From a virus: a DNA stretch of 22,366 nt. Positions within the stretch are counted from its first letter, which is position 1. Every line of letters starts with the position of its first letter. Below, in pieces: positions 7,834 to 17,620 of this stretch. The DNA is taken from positions 1 through 22,366 of the IMG/VR virus record IMGVR_UViG_3300030333_000959; one strand, written 5' to 3'. Position numbers and translations under genes: made by a program. The notes beneath the pieces are model-generated. The model saw only the letters and a list, made by a program, of their open reading frames with translations. It searched no databases and was not told the origin of the DNA.

Positions 7834-10800
7834 ATGGAACCAGAAGAATCACAAGAACTATCTTTAGAATTAGATCAAGAAGCTTTAAATAGACCTATTG
7901 ATTTATATGTTGATATAAAGAATCAACGAGAAGATCAAGAAGTTCAACAAACACAAGTTCAACAAGAAGACCAGCAAGCTGTAGCTGAACAAGACGATCC
8001 AAGGAACGCCGAACAATGGGGTACAGCAGCTGTTGCTAAAGAAATATCTTCAGCTTTTCATGGTGGTGTACAGAAATCATTATCTTCTCTAACTACTTTT
8101 CCTGAACGCACAGTAGATGCAATATCAGGAGAAATGTCTAGAGAAAGAAGAGAGAAAGGATACTATAGACCTGAATGGGATCCATTTGAAAATTACGATA
8201 ACCCTATCATAACTAGAACATGGTGGGGTCAATTATTAGAAGGTACAGTGCATTTTGGTACATTAGCTGCTGCTATCATACCGTCTGCAAAATTTACATT
8301 AGCGAGAATTGGTCTAGCAGGTGCATGGGCTGGTACTAGCAGTCTTGTTAGAGCTGCTGGAGTTGGTGCTGTATCTGATTTAATATCTAAAGAATCAGAT
8401 GGTCATAATGCTTTAGGTATGCTTAGAGATCGTTACGGTCTAATTGATACACCTTTAAGTACTAAAGATACAGATCATCCTATTTGGATGAAATTTAAGA
8501 ATATAGCTGAAGGAATAGGTATTGGTATGGTATTTGATTCAGCTACTTTACTATTAGGTAAAGGTACGAAAGCTGTTAAAACTCAAGTATCTAATAGACA
8601 AAAAAGTATAGACATACAAACGAATAGAAAAGGAGTCCAAGAATTAAGACGTAATGAATTTGGATTCCGTGGTAGTAAAAATAAACCTATAGCGGATTCA
8701 CATCAAGCTGCCCATATATCAGAAGAAGATCCTTTTATAGTTTGGGAACAACAGAAAAGGATAAGAAATGAATGGGGAGCTGAAGATGGATCAACAGGTT
8801 CTGTAACTACACCTATCCAAAGAGAGCGAGTAGCAAGAGAAGCTGACATTAGCGAAGAGATGGTAGAAGATGTATTAAAGAAATATACATCTAGTGAAAA
8901 ATATCAAAAGATTGTAGAAAGTGTTAAAGCTAGTAGACAAAGATTAGTTGATGTCTTTGGTGATTCTATAGCAGCTCATCAACGTATTACTCAAGGTAGA
9001 AATGCAGTTGATATGTCAGCTGAAGAATACTTAATGGAAATCTTTGAAAGTTCTGATGTATATGACAGAGGGACACCAGATGAAATAGTAACTATTACTA
9101 GTAAAAATGTAGTAGTAGTTGATTTAGTAGTTGGTACATTGCTAAGGCAATTAAGAGATTTAGGTATTGCAGGTAGAGAAATAGCTGATTTTGCAGATCT
9201 GATGGATATTGATGGACCTGCAGATCAGATTATGGATACTATGCTGACTGCTTTAACTGAAGCTAAAAGAGCTAGAATTGTTAAATCACAAAACTTTAGA
9301 GAATTAGGAGCTGGTAAGAAAAAGAAATTCTTACAAGAAACTCTATCAAAAGATATGGCAGATACTAGAGATTCTATCATGTCTATTCTACAAATAGCTA
9401 AAGAAGATCCAGATGAAGGTTTATTAAACGCTCTTTTTGAAGCTTTCTCCCAAATGAAAGAAGTCAATACTTTAGATGACTTTGATGCATGGGCTAGGAA
9501 AGTAATCAAAGGAGGAGAAATTGGCGGTAAGAAACAGACTGGTGTACTGATAAAAGAGTTAGAAGGTATGATGGTAAATAGTATCCTAAGTGGTCCTAAA
9601 ACACCTGTAAGGGCTTTAATGGGTACTTCAATCGCAACCTTTACTAGACCTTTTGCTACAACACTAGGAGCTACTCTTAGGTATCCTTTTGATGGAGATT
9701 CAACAACTATAAGAGCTGGATTATCTTCACTCAATGCTATGATGGAAACTTTACCAGAAGCATTTGAATTATTTAAGTCCAGAGTAAATTCATATTGGAA
9801 GGGAGATCTTTCAACAGTTAAATCAAGATTTGCTGAATTTAATAGAGGTGATGGAAACTGGGAATTAATGAGAAGATGGGTAGAAGATTCAGGTAGATCT
9901 ACAGTAGGAGACAGGATAGCTTTTAATATAGCTAATATGGCTAGAGCTGTAAATGATAATAGTTTCTTTAGTAGCGGTACAAGAATAATGGCTGCTATGG
10001 ATGATACTTTTGCATATATTTTAGGTAGAGCTAAGATGAGAGAGAAAGCTTTAAGATCAGCACTAGATGCTAAGGCAAAAGGTGTTCTTACAGCTTACAC
10101 AGAAATAACTCCAGATCTTATTAAAGTATTTGAAGAAGATTTCTATAGACAAATATTTGATGCTGATGGTAATATTATAGATGCAGCTACTAAGTTTGCT
10201 AGAAAAGAAGTTACACTTACTCAAGAATTAACTGGATTTGTTTCTGGATTAAACCAAGTATTCCAAGCTAATCCATGGGCTAAACCATTCTTTTTATTTG
10301 CTAGGACTGGTATCAATGGATTACAATTAACCGCTAAACATACACCTGGATTTAACTTTTTAGTTAAAGAATTTAATGATGTTGCTCTTGCAACTAACGC
10401 TGATATACCAGATTTAGTTAAGTATGGTATAACTAATGCTGCTGAACTTGCTAATGCTAAGGCATTACAAACAGGTAGATTTGCTATGGGTTCAGCTGTT
10501 GTTAGTATGGCATCCTGGGCATGGTTAAGCGGTAAGATGACTGGTGATGGTCCAATGGATAGACAAAAGAAACAAGCTTGGATTGATGCTGGTTATAAGA
10601 CTAGACAATTCTGTGTTGGTCAAGTCTGTGTAGGATATGATGCATTTGAACCTTATAATCAAATAATGTCTACTGTTGCTAATATAGGCGATCTTAGTCA
10701 ATTAATGGGTGAAGAATGGACAGAAAAAGAATTACAGAAAGTAGCTTTGGTAGTTGCTACATCTATAACTAGTAAGTCTTATCTAGCTGGATTACAACAA

Positions 10801-11523
10801 TTTGTCGATTTACTTGGTGGTAGACCTGGACAAACTGCTAGAATACTTTCAGGTTTAAGTAATAATCAAGTACCTTTAGCAGGTTTAAGAAATGAAATAG
10901 GTAAAATTTTCACTCCTTATACTAGAGAATTAAATTCTGGTATATTAGATTCTTGGAGAAATAGAAACCTTATTACTGAATATATAGCTGGTCAAGAGCT
11001 TCCTATTAAATATGATTTATTAAATGGTAAGCCTATTAAAGATCATGATCCTATGACTAGAATGTGGAATGCTTTAATGCCTGTTCATTTTAATTTAGAA
11101 TCTAGTCCTGGTAGACAGTTGTTATTTAATAGTGGTTATGATTTAAGAATGTCTGTATTATTTTCACCTGATGGATATGATCTAAGTGATTCAAATGAAC
11201 TCAGATCAATGTTTCAAAAAGCTATTGGTGAACAAAACTTAGAACATGAATTAAATAAATTAGCTAGGAATAAAAAGATACTTGCTTCTATTGCAAACAT
11301 GCAAAAAGATATTAAAATGGGTAAAAGAGGCGATTATGAGCCTGGAGATTACTACCATAATATAATTATAGGTAGAATGTTTGATGATGCAAGAGAAAAA
11401 GCTTGGTTAAAAGTTAGACAAGAAGATATAGCAATTGATTTAATTAGAGAACAAGATCTAAAAACATTAGAACGTAGAAAGAAAACTAGTGAAACTGAGG
11501 ATCTATTATCAATTTATAAATAA
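7834..11523 (+). CDS. Internal virion protein D (T7 gp16-like), no lytic transglycosylase domain
   Basis: A 1229-residue protein (T7 gp16 is 1318) at the gp16 position. The family forms the core tip, enters the host first, spans the cytoplasmic membrane and pulls in the first DNA. Here the first 57 residues are acidic and Gln-rich. No soluble lytic transglycosylase (Glu-Ser type) active site is seen at the N-terminus, where T7 has one. Hydrophobic stretches that could insert into membrane lie at residues about 139-183, 224-244 and 883-900. The long middle is charged and helical. Start ATG 7834 follows AAGG at 7826-7829. The stop is 3 bases before the next ATG. Confidence 0.85.
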   Translation: MEPEESQELSLELDQEALNRPIDLYVDIKNQREDQEVQQTQVQQEDQQAVAEQDDPRNAEQWGTAAVAKEISSAFHGGVQKSLSSLTTFPERTVDAISGEMSRERREKGYYRPEWDPFENYDNPIITRTWWGQLLEGTVHFGTLAAAIIPSAKFTLARIGLAGAWAGTSSLVRAAGVGAVSDLISKESDGHNALGMLRDRYGLIDTPLSTKDTDHPIWMKFKNIAEGIGIGMVFDSATLLLGKGTKAVKTQVSNRQKSIDIQTNRKGVQELRRNEFGFRGSKNKPIADSHQAAHISEEDPFIVWEQQKRIRNEWGAEDGSTGSVTTPIQRERVAREADISEEMVEDVLKKYTSSEKYQKIVESVKASRQRLVDVFGDSIAAHQRITQGRNAVDMSAEEYLMEIFESSDVYDRGTPDEIVTITSKNVVVVDLVVGTLLRQLRDLGIAGREIADFADLMDIDGPADQIMDTMLTALTEAKRARIVKSQNFRELGAGKKKKFLQETLSKDMADTRDSIMSILQIAKEDPDEGLLNALFEAFSQMKEVNTLDDFDAWARKVIKGGEIGGKKQTGVLIKELEGMMVNSILSGPKTPVRALMGTSIATFTRPFATTLGATLRYPFDGDSTTIRAGLSSLNAMMETLPEAFELFKSRVNSYWKGDLSTVKSRFAEFNRGDGNWELMRRWVEDSGRSTVGDRIAFNIANMARAVNDNSFFSSGTRIMAAMDDTFAYILGRAKMREKALRSALDAKAKGVLTAYTEITPDLIKVFEEDFYRQIFDADGNIIDAATKFARKEVTLTQELTGFVSGLNQVFQANPWAKPFFLFARTGINGLQLTAKHTPGFNFLVKEFNDVALATNADIPDLVKYGITNAAELANAKALQTGRFAMGSAVVSMASWAWLSGKMTGDGPMDRQKKQAWIDAGYKTRQFCVGQVCVGYDAFEPYNQIMSTVANIGDLSQLMGEEWTEKELQKVALVVATSITSKSYLAGLQQFVDLLGGRPGQTARILSGLSNNQVPLAGLRNEIGKIFTPYTRELNSGILDSWRNRNLITEYIAGQELPIKYDLLNGKPIKDHDPMTRMWNALMPVHFNLESSPGRQLLFNSGYDLRMSVLFSPDGYDLSDSNELRSMFQKAIGEQNLEHELNKLARNKKILASIANMQKDIKMGKRGDYEPGDYYHNIIIGRMFDDAREKAWLKVRQEDIAIDLIREQDLKTLERRKKTSETEDLLSIYK

Positions 11524-11526
11524 CCA

Positions 11527-12453
11527 ATGGCAACTTTTAAACAATATACAGCAAGTGGAGGTGCTTCAGAAAATTTCTCTATACCTACCTTCTCTTCTGA
11601 TGAAATAAAAGTAAGAGTAGACGGTGCATTAAAGACAGCTGCTACTCATTATAATATAACCAGTTATACTCAAAATGGTGGTACAGTTACCTGGACTTCA
11701 GGTAACGTACCTAATGGTAAAACTGTTCGTATCTATAGAGAGACTAAATTATTAAATGAATCTGGTACTGATGTATCAGGGAAAGCAGTATTTTCTGCAG
11801 GTTCCTCACTTAAGTCAGATGATCTGAATAATAACCATAAGCAAGCATTACGTGCATTAGAAGAGACAGATCAATTAGTACAGACATATGAAATAGATGA
11901 TGGTGCAGTAACAACAGCTAAAATGGCATTTAATTCACTGGATACATTAGCTGATCAAATCACTGCTAATGAACCAGGATGGTTAACTGATATTGGTATT
12001 GTTGCAGGTGAGTTAGGTTTCCAGTCTGACATGGGGAACATAACTGATGCATCTGATTCTGTTAATCTAGGTAATATAAATACAGTAGCAGCTAATATAA
12101 CAAGTGTTAATAGATATGCTGATGAATATAAGATAGCAGCTTCAGCACCAAGTTCTCCTACTGAAGGTGATTTATGGTATGATACTACTAACAATATAAT
12201 GAAGTATCATAACGGTACTACTTTCCTTGAAATTGGTGAAGGATCTAATTTAATAGATGAAGATAATATGGCTAGTAATTCAGCTACTGCAGCACCCACC
12301 CAACAATCAGTTAAAGCTTATGTTGATTCATTAGCTTGGCTTGACCAATCCACCAAAGAAGACGGTTCTGTGATCTATTGGAAAAACAGTTCCTCTAAAT
12401 ATTTTGCCGACAATGCACAAAACATTAAAACTATAAGTGGAGGAAACTTTTAA
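11527..12453 (+). CDS. Tail fibre N-terminal adaptor (T7 gp17 N-terminal domain)
   Basis: A 308-residue protein. Residues about 1-120 fit the T7 tail fibre attachment domain: N-terminal FSIPTFSSDEIKVRVDG, then a VRIYRET motif (T7 IELRRVT) and SLKSDDLNNNHKQALRALEE (T7 SILRAYDLNVAQIQTMHVAEE). This domain binds the nozzle/gatekeeper ring. The rest is a short extension: a helical NTVAANITSVNRYADEY-like piece, a PTEGDLWYDTTNN module common in marine phage fibres, and a C-terminus ending GGNF. T7 gp17 is 553 residues and carries its own receptor-binding tip. Here the adaptor is short, and the distal parts are presumably the proteins encoded just downstream. Start ATG 11527 is 3 bases after the gp16 stop. 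Confidence 0.9.
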   Translation: MATFKQYTASGGASENFSIPTFSSDEIKVRVDGALKTAATHYNITSYTQNGGTVTWTSGNVPNGKTVRIYRETKLLNESGTDVSGKAVFSAGSSLKSDDLNNNHKQALRALEETDQLVQTYEIDDGAVTTAKMAFNSLDTLADQITANEPGWLTDIGIVAGELGFQSDMGNITDASDSVNLGNINTVAANITSVNRYADEYKIAASAPSSPTEGDLWYDTTNNIMKYHNGTTFLEIGEGSNLIDEDNMASNSATAAPTQQSVKAYVDSLAWLDQSTKEDGSVIYWKNSSSKYFADNAQNIKTISGGNF

Positions 12454-12456
12454 GCA

Positions 12457-14052
12457 ATGGCATCAACGATAAGAATTAAAAAGAGAGCTTCTAGTGGAAG
12501 TGCTGGAGCACCTAGTTCTTTAGCATCTTCTGAATTAGCCTTTAACGAAAATGCTAGTGATAAGAAACTATATTATGGATACGGTGACGATGGTAATGGA
12601 GTAGCTACTTCTATTATAGCTGTAGGCGGACCTGGAGCATTTGTAGATAGAACTACAGCTCAATCAGTAGCAGGTAATAAAACATTCAGTGATAATGTAG
12701 TTATTACTGGTAACTTGACAGTTAACGGTACAACAACAACTGTAAACTCAACCACAACAACGGTTGATGATCCTGTATTTACTATTGGTGGTGATTCAGC
12801 ACCTGGAAGTGATGATGACAAAGATAGAGGTATTGAATTTAGGTGGCATAATGGTTCAGCTGCTAAAACAGGTTTCTTTGGATTTGATGACAGTACAGGT
12901 AAATTTACTTTTATACCTGATGCGTCTAATAGTGGTGAAACATTCTCAGGTACAGCAGGGACTATTGTAGCTAATACATTTGAAGGTAATTTAACAGGTA
13001 ATGTAACAGGGAATACTTCTGGGTCATCTGGTTCATGTACAGGTAATGCTGCTACTGCTTCAGCTTTAGCGTCTGGTAGAACTGTCGGTATGACAGGAGA
13101 TGTTGTTTGGACATCAGGTTCATTTGATGGTTCAGGTAATGTTACAGGTACATCTACCATTCAAGCAGATGCTGTTGATATGGCTATGCTTAATGCTAGT
13201 GGTACAGCATCTAGTTCAACTTATTTAAGGGGAGATGGCTCTTGGCAATCAATAGCTGGTACAGATACTACATATTCAATTTCCTGTGTAGATGGTGATA
13301 ACTCAGATGAAGAGAAAATACGGTTAACTGCAGGTGGAGATGGATCAGGTACTGATGATATAGTTCTAGAAGCTAGTACAGGTTTATCAATATCCAGATC
13401 AGGAGATAAGATAACCTTTACTAATACTGTATCTGATACTAATACAACCTATTCTGCTGGAACAGGTTTAAGTCTAAGTGGTACAACATTTAGTCTTGGA
13501 AATCACTCTGGAGATCTTATAACATCTGGTACAGTTGCAGCTGCTAGAGTAGCAACACTAAACCAAAATACTACAGGATCTGCTGCAACCTTAACTACAG
13601 CACGAAATATTGGTGGGGTATCTTTTGATGGTTCAGCTAATATTGATCTACCTGGAGTCAATTCAGCAGGTAATCAGAATACTTCTGGTACAGCAGCTGG
13701 TCTTTCTGGAACACCAGATATAACAGTCGATGATGTAGTAGCAGCAAGTCTTGATATCTCAGGTAATGCTGATATAGATGGTACACTAGAAGCAGATGCG
13801 ATAACAGTTAACGGTACTGCATTAAGTTCAGTTATTGCTGGTACAACAGTAACTAATGCAACTACAGCAGCTGTAGGAACAGCAATAACAGTAGCTGATG
13901 AGTCATCTGATACTACATGTTTCCCATTATTCGCTACTGCAGCTACTGGAAACCTTGGAGCTAAGAGTGGTTCTAACCTAACATTTAATTCATCTTCAGG
14001 ATTACTAACAGCAACTCAAGTAGACGGATTGATTGATGGAGGCACCTTCTAA
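12457..14052 (+). CDS. Tail fibre/appendage protein with repeat modules
   Basis: A 531-residue Gly/Ser/Thr-rich beta protein. Residues 1-50 form an N-terminal module of the type seen on many phage fibres and in the tropism-determinant family (IRIKKRASSG, then a SELAFNE motif and LYYGYGD). Residues about 78-110 have GNLTVNGTTTTVNSTTTT and DDPVFTIGG motifs, then FRWHN and TGFFGFDDSTG. From memory these are common in cyanomyovirus structural proteins. Residues about 165-205 hold a short GNLTGNVTGN-type repeat. Residues 480-520 are a 41-residue module found again in the next protein. The role is inferred as a distal fibre or baseplate-like appendage contacting the host. The stop overlaps the next ATG (TAATG). 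Confidence 0.8.
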   Translation: MASTIRIKKRASSGSAGAPSSLASSELAFNENASDKKLYYGYGDDGNGVATSIIAVGGPGAFVDRTTAQSVAGNKTFSDNVVITGNLTVNGTTTTVNSTTTTVDDPVFTIGGDSAPGSDDDKDRGIEFRWHNGSAAKTGFFGFDDSTGKFTFIPDASNSGETFSGTAGTIVANTFEGNLTGNVTGNTSGSSGSCTGNAATASALASGRTVGMTGDVVWTSGSFDGSGNVTGTSTIQADAVDMAMLNASGTASSSTYLRGDGSWQSIAGTDTTYSISCVDGDNSDEEKIRLTAGGDGSGTDDIVLEASTGLSISRSGDKITFTNTVSDTNTTYSAGTGLSLSGTTFSLGNHSGDLITSGTVAAARVATLNQNTTGSAATLTTARNIGGVSFDGSANIDLPGVNSAGNQNTSGTAAGLSGTPDITVDDVVAASLDISGNADIDGTLEADAITVNGTALSSVIAGTTVTNATTAAVGTAITVADESSDTTCFPLFATAATGNLGAKSGSNLTFNSSSGLLTATQVDGLIDGGTF

Positions 14053-15584
14053 TGGCGGCGACCATAAAGCACAAAAGAGGTACTAGTAAGCCTGGTACCT
14101 CAGATGTTGCTGTCGGTGAGTTAGCTATTAATACTACCGATGGTAGTTTATACACACAAAATGATAGTTCTAAAGTAATTCAGATTAGTCCTGATGTAAT
14201 TAATGTAAAAAACTATGGAGCTACAGGAGATGGCAGTACAGATGATACTACTGCTATCCAAGCTGCTCTTAACGCAGGAGTTGTTGGTGGTAAATTAGTT
14301 ATCTTTCCAGCAGGTGTTTATGTTATTACTGATGAATTAGATGTAGCTATAGATGCACTTTTAGAACAAGTACATATAGAAGCTCACGGTAATGCAATAC
14401 TAAAATTTGCTCCGACTTCTAATAAAAATCTATTACATATAACTTTAAGTAATTCTCAAAATCATTATTTAGAAAGTTCTGGTGCTCCAAGAATAAGTAT
14501 AAAAGGATTAAAGTTTGCTTATGCTGCAACTACTAATAGTTGGGGTAATGCTATTTTAATTAACGGTTGTAATGTAGCTGGTAGACATACTGGCATGTCA
14601 TATATTGAAAGTTGTCAATTTATGCCTTGGAGTGATGCAACTAAATTCTTTAGTATAGGATTACGAGTTGAAGATTTCCATGAAATAACAATTAGTAATT
14701 GCTCTTTCTTTGCAGATCAAGCATCACCAAAAATTAATACAGGTATATATTTCACAGGAACTAGTACTGGTCAATCATGTCATTATTATGTAGATAATTG
14801 CACTTTCTTGTATGGAAATTGTGGTATAAGATCGACAACATATATTGAAGGTTTCTATATTGATAACTGTGGATTCGTAGCACAGACTCAAGGTATCTAT
14901 ATAGACGCTGATAGTGCTGGAGATGAACACACAGAACCAGGGTTACAAGTAGTGAATAGTCATTTTAATATGGGTGACAGTGGAAATGCTAATTGGTGTA
15001 TAGAAGGTTCTGCACTAACTGATGTATTAATTTCTAATAATTTATTCTATAATGGTTACAGCAACCCTCAAAGTAGTGATGGGGTTATAACTAGAGGATG
15101 CATTAAATTAGATGAAACTACAGCAGTAAATATACATGGAAATGTATTTAAAAGAGTTGGTGGAAATACTTTAAGTAGTTTTGCAAACGCACACTATAAT
15201 GTAGGTGTGTGGATGTTAGATGCTTATGGCAGTAAAAACGCTTCAATACAAGGTAATATTTTTGAATATTTTAACTCTGCTAAAAGGGGTATTTGGTTAG
15301 GCGGTGCTTCAGAATATGTAACTGTCTTAAATAATGTATTTACTGATTGCAATGGAGATATTATAGATGAAGGTTCAAATAATACAACTACAACTGCAGT
15401 TACAATAGCAGATGAATCATCAGATACATCTTGTTTTCCTTTATTTGCTACAGCTGCGACAGGATCATTAGCATTAAAAAGTGGTTCTAATTTAACATTT
15501 AATTCCTCGTCAGGTGATCTTACAGCAACACTACTAAATGGTGGAGCAGGGTCAAATCTTGACTTAGACTTTGGATCGGTATAA
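14052..15584 (+). CDS. Tailspike-like protein with right-handed beta-helix (pectate-lyase-3 type)
   Basis: A 510-residue protein. Residues 1-45 repeat the fibre N-terminal module (IKHKRGTS, then VGELAINTTDGSLY). Residues about 49-95 carry the pectate-lyase-3 entry motif NVKNYGATGDGSTDDTTAIQ, with VIFPAGVYVI after it. The body to about 437 is a ladder of beta-helix turns of the form I-x-x-C/N-x-F: YIESCQF, ITISNCSF, YYVDNCTF, FYIDNCGF, QVVNSHF, LISNNLF, NIHGNVF, SIQGNIF, VTVLNNVF. Residues 453-493 are the 41-residue C-terminal module shared with the preceding protein. Such beta-helices bind and often cut surface polysaccharide, but no catalytic acid pair can be assigned by eye. It may therefore be a depolymerase or only a binder. 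Start ATG 14052 overlaps the upstream stop. Confidence 0.85.
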   Translation: MAATIKHKRGTSKPGTSDVAVGELAINTTDGSLYTQNDSSKVIQISPDVINVKNYGATGDGSTDDTTAIQAALNAGVVGGKLVIFPAGVYVITDELDVAIDALLEQVHIEAHGNAILKFAPTSNKNLLHITLSNSQNHYLESSGAPRISIKGLKFAYAATTNSWGNAILINGCNVAGRHTGMSYIESCQFMPWSDATKFFSIGLRVEDFHEITISNCSFFADQASPKINTGIYFTGTSTGQSCHYYVDNCTFLYGNCGIRSTTYIEGFYIDNCGFVAQTQGIYIDADSAGDEHTEPGLQVVNSHFNMGDSGNANWCIEGSALTDVLISNNLFYNGYSNPQSSDGVITRGCIKLDETTAVNIHGNVFKRVGGNTLSSFANAHYNVGVWMLDAYGSKNASIQGNIFEYFNSAKRGIWLGGASEYVTVLNNVFTDCNGDIIDEGSNNTTTTAVTIADESSDTSCFPLFATAATGSLALKSGSNLTFNSSSGDLTATLLNGGAGSNLDLDFGSV

Positions 15585-15586
15585 CT

Positions 15587-16219
15587 ATGGCAAAAGTATT
15601 AAAATTAAGAAGAGGTACAACCTCAGATCACAGTAGCTTCACTGGTGCCGCAGGAGAATGTACTGTAGATACAACAAAGGATACTTTAGTTGTACATGAT
15701 GGAAGCACTGCAGGCGGACACCCTGTAGCTGCTGAAGATATGGCTAATGTATCTAGTTCAGATATAGTAGGAAGACTAGCAGCAGGATCAATAGCACATG
15801 CTAAATTAGCAGGAGACGCAGTTGATGGAGATAACATAGCTGACGATTCAATAAACTCAGAACACTATGTTGATGGATCTATTGACGCAGCTCACATAGC
15901 TGATGATGCAGTTACACAATCTAAAATAGCTGATGCTTCTGTTGATGAAGCTAGGCTACAAGTATCTAACTCACCAACTAATGGTTATGTTTTAACAGCT
16001 CAATCTGGTAATACAGGTGGTTTAACATGGGCTGAACAATCAGCAAGTGGAGGAGCTGTAGGTGGTGGTAATGATACTATTTTCTGGGAAAACGGACAAA
16101 CAGTGACAACTGATTACACGATAACTAACAATACAAACGCAGGTACCTTTGGTCCTGTAACTATCAATTCTGGCGTCACTGTGACTATTGGTGCTGGTGA
16201 AAACTGGACGGTAATTTAA
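15587..16219 (+). CDS. Short tail fibre protein, tropism-determinant-type N-terminus
   Basis: A 210-residue protein. Residues 1-50 are the third copy of the fibre N-terminal module in this cassette: LKLRRGTTSDHSSF, then AGECTVDTTKDTLVVHDGS. Residues about 60-125 form an Asp/Ala-rich repeat (variations on DDSI, DGSI, DDAV and DASV every 10-12 residues), typical of elongated trimeric fibre shafts. The C-terminus has VSNSPTNGYVLTAQSGNTGG and a final beta module (QTVTTDYTITNN, TINSGVTVTIGAGENWTV) that I recall as common at the ends of cyanophage fibre proteins. A structural or host-binding role is inferred. It lies 2 bases after the preceding stop and 2 bases before the next start, so it belongs to the same transcript. 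Confidence 0.8.
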   Translation: MAKVLKLRRGTTSDHSSFTGAAGECTVDTTKDTLVVHDGSTAGGHPVAAEDMANVSSSDIVGRLAAGSIAHAKLAGDAVDGDNIADDSINSEHYVDGSIDAAHIADDAVTQSKIADASVDEARLQVSNSPTNGYVLTAQSGNTGGLTWAEQSASGGAVGGGNDTIFWENGQTVTTDYTITNNTNAGTFGPVTINSGVTVTIGAGENWTVI

Positions 16220-16221
16220 TT

Positions 16222-16758
16222 ATGGCAGTAACAATAAACGGTAACGGGACCATAACCCCGACAAGTGCAGTTCAACCGACAGGAGCGATTCTTCAAGTAG
16301 TTCAATCAGTAAAAACTGATACAACTTCAACAAATTCACCAGCAGAAACGGCTTTTGTAGATACTGGTTTATCAGTAGCAATACAACCAACTTCTTCATC
16401 AAATAAAATTTTAGTTTTGTGGAATATCAACATCGGTTCTGCTTCTGAAAATGTAACCATTTTAAAATTACAAAGAGGTTCAACCGACATACTGTTAGGG
16501 GATGCCTCTAGTACAAGAGTAAGAGCTACCCAAGCTCAAGGTGGTGCATATTCTGGTGCTCCTTGGAAGTCTGATGTAGTTTCGGGTCAATTTTTAGACT
16601 CTCCATCGACAACAAGTGCAACAACTTATAAGTTTGTATGGTGTAGTAATGGTACCACCACTTCTTATATCAATAGAAGTAGTCGTGATCATACAAGTAG
16701 TAATGATGAAGATGTAAGGTTTACTTCATCAATAACAGTAATGGAGATAGCAGGATGA
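16222..16758 (+). CDS. Tail appendage protein, first of a tandem paralogue pair
   Basis: A 178-residue Ser/Thr-rich beta protein of a type common in marine cyanophages; I know no biochemical function. Shared landmarks with the next protein are LQVVQSVKTDT, a TGLSVAI stretch before PTSSSNKILV, a LDSPSTTSATTYK motif and the C-terminal VMEIAG. The arrangement suggests a beta-sandwich domain like those at fibre tips. The first 20 residues (an INGNGTITPTSA module) differ from the paralogue. The 3' end overlaps the next gene by 4 bases (ATGA), with GGAGA upstream of that start encoded by the VMEIAG codons. Confidence 0.7.
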   Translation: MAVTINGNGTITPTSAVQPTGAILQVVQSVKTDTTSTNSPAETAFVDTGLSVAIQPTSSSNKILVLWNINIGSASENVTILKLQRGSTDILLGDASSTRVRATQAQGGAYSGAPWKSDVVSGQFLDSPSTTSATTYKFVWCSNGTTTSYINRSSRDHTSSNDEDVRFTSSITVMEIAG

Positions 16759-17327
16759 GTACAATAAAATTAATACCCGCAAGTGGGGGAGGTTCAGTTT
16801 CTTTAGCACCTCCAAACTCGACAAGTGGTTCAGATATCACTTTTACATTACCTAGTACTTCACAAAGTTTTGGTAAGATACTTCAAGTAGTTCAAGCATT
16901 AAAAAGAGACACCTCAAGCTCATCATCAACTAGCTTTGTAGATCTAACAGGCTTGTCTCAGGCAATAACTCCTACCAGTGCTAGCAGTAAAGTATTAGTT
17001 CAATATTCTATAATGTCGAGTCATAATGGTAGTGGTAGTATCCCCTCCTTTTTTACTCAGATTGTTAGAGGTAGTACTGCTCTTACAGGTGCATTACCAA
17101 CTGATACTTCAGTTTCTCAATACGGTACAACAGTTAACTACTCAGGGACTGGCAGGATGCAATGGGTTTCCATGTCTTATTTAGATTCTCCTTCAACTAC
17201 AAGTTCAACAACATATAAGATTCAATACCGTGTTGATGCTGGTGATGCTATTGAGATTAATAATTGGGCTGGAACTGATAACTATACATGTATTAGTCAT
17301 CTAACATTAATGGAGGTAGCAGGATGA
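16755..17327 (+). CDS. Tail appendage protein, second of a tandem paralogue pair
   Basis: A 190-residue paralogue of the preceding protein. It shares LQVVQALKRDT, a SFVDLTGLSQAITPTSASSK segment, LDSPSTTSSTTYK and the C-terminal LMEVAG. The first 35 residues (IKLIPASGGGSVSLAPPNST, then FTLPS) are a different lead module often seen on cyanophage structural proteins. The middle of the two proteins differs strongly while the framework is kept, as expected if exposed loops diversify. A role in host contact is inferred. Start and stop both lie in ATGA junctions. Confidence 0.7.
   Translation: MSTIKLIPASGGGSVSLAPPNSTSGSDITFTLPSTSQSFGKILQVVQALKRDTSSSSSTSFVDLTGLSQAITPTSASSKVLVQYSIMSSHNGSGSIPSFFTQIVRGSTALTGALPTDTSVSQYGTTVNYSGTGRMQWVSMSYLDSPSTTSSTTYKIQYRVDAGDAIEINNWAGTDNYTCISHLTLMEVAG
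17312..17316 (+). promoter_or_regulatory. Ribosome binding site embedded in gene end
   Basis: GGAGG lies 7 bases before ATG 17324, within the codons for the C-terminal MEVAG of the upstream protein. The same arrangement, with GGAGA at 16743-16747, precedes ATG 16755. The conserved C-terminal motif thus also supplies the ribosome binding site of the following gene. Confidence 0.6.
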
Positions 17328-17620
17328 GATTAGATCACGAAGCAATTAGAAAAGCATATCCTAATGCTGTCACTATTGACGACAGTAGAGGTGCTTTTGA
17401 CAAAGATGGTAATTCAATTACCCTCGTACAATCGAATATAGACACAGCTCGTACAGAGCTTAATACAGCTGCAGCAGCAGTTAAATATAAATCAGACCGT
17501 GAAAAAGCTTTCGCTTCTATAGGTGACCAGTTAGATATGCAATACTGGGATGCTGTAAACGGTACAACTACATGGAAAGATCATATAGCAAAAGTTAAAG
17601 CAGATAATCCGAAACCATGA
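17324..17620 (+). CDS. Small tail-associated protein with SIGDQLDMQYWD motif
   Basis: A 98-residue hydrophilic protein. The N-terminus has AIRKAYPNAVTIDD, followed by a helical Thr/Ala-rich stretch. The C-terminal part has ASIGDQLDMQYWDAVNGTTT and WKDHIAKVKAD. The SIGDQLDM...D signature is common in small phage tail proteins (XkdW-like, from memory) found beside fibre genes in cyanophages and other phages. A tail or fibre accessory role follows from context only. It overlaps both neighbours by 4 bases (ATGA) and has the GGAGG site described separately. Confidence 0.65.
   Translation: MRLDHEAIRKAYPNAVTIDDSRGAFDKDGNSITLVQSNIDTARTELNTAAAAVKYKSDREKAFASIGDQLDMQYWDAVNGTTTWKDHIAKVKADNPKP

Noticed and set aside
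9225-9734. Open frame of 169 codons on the minus strand
   Set aside because: It lies wholly within the gp16-like gene, has no family resemblance or ribosome site, and mirrors the codon pattern of the sense gene.
12660-13160. Open frame of 166 codons on the minus strand, Val/Pro/Leu-rich
   Set aside because: It is the reverse reading of Gly/Thr/Asn-rich repeat codons of the fibre gene; the composition is an artefact of that bias.
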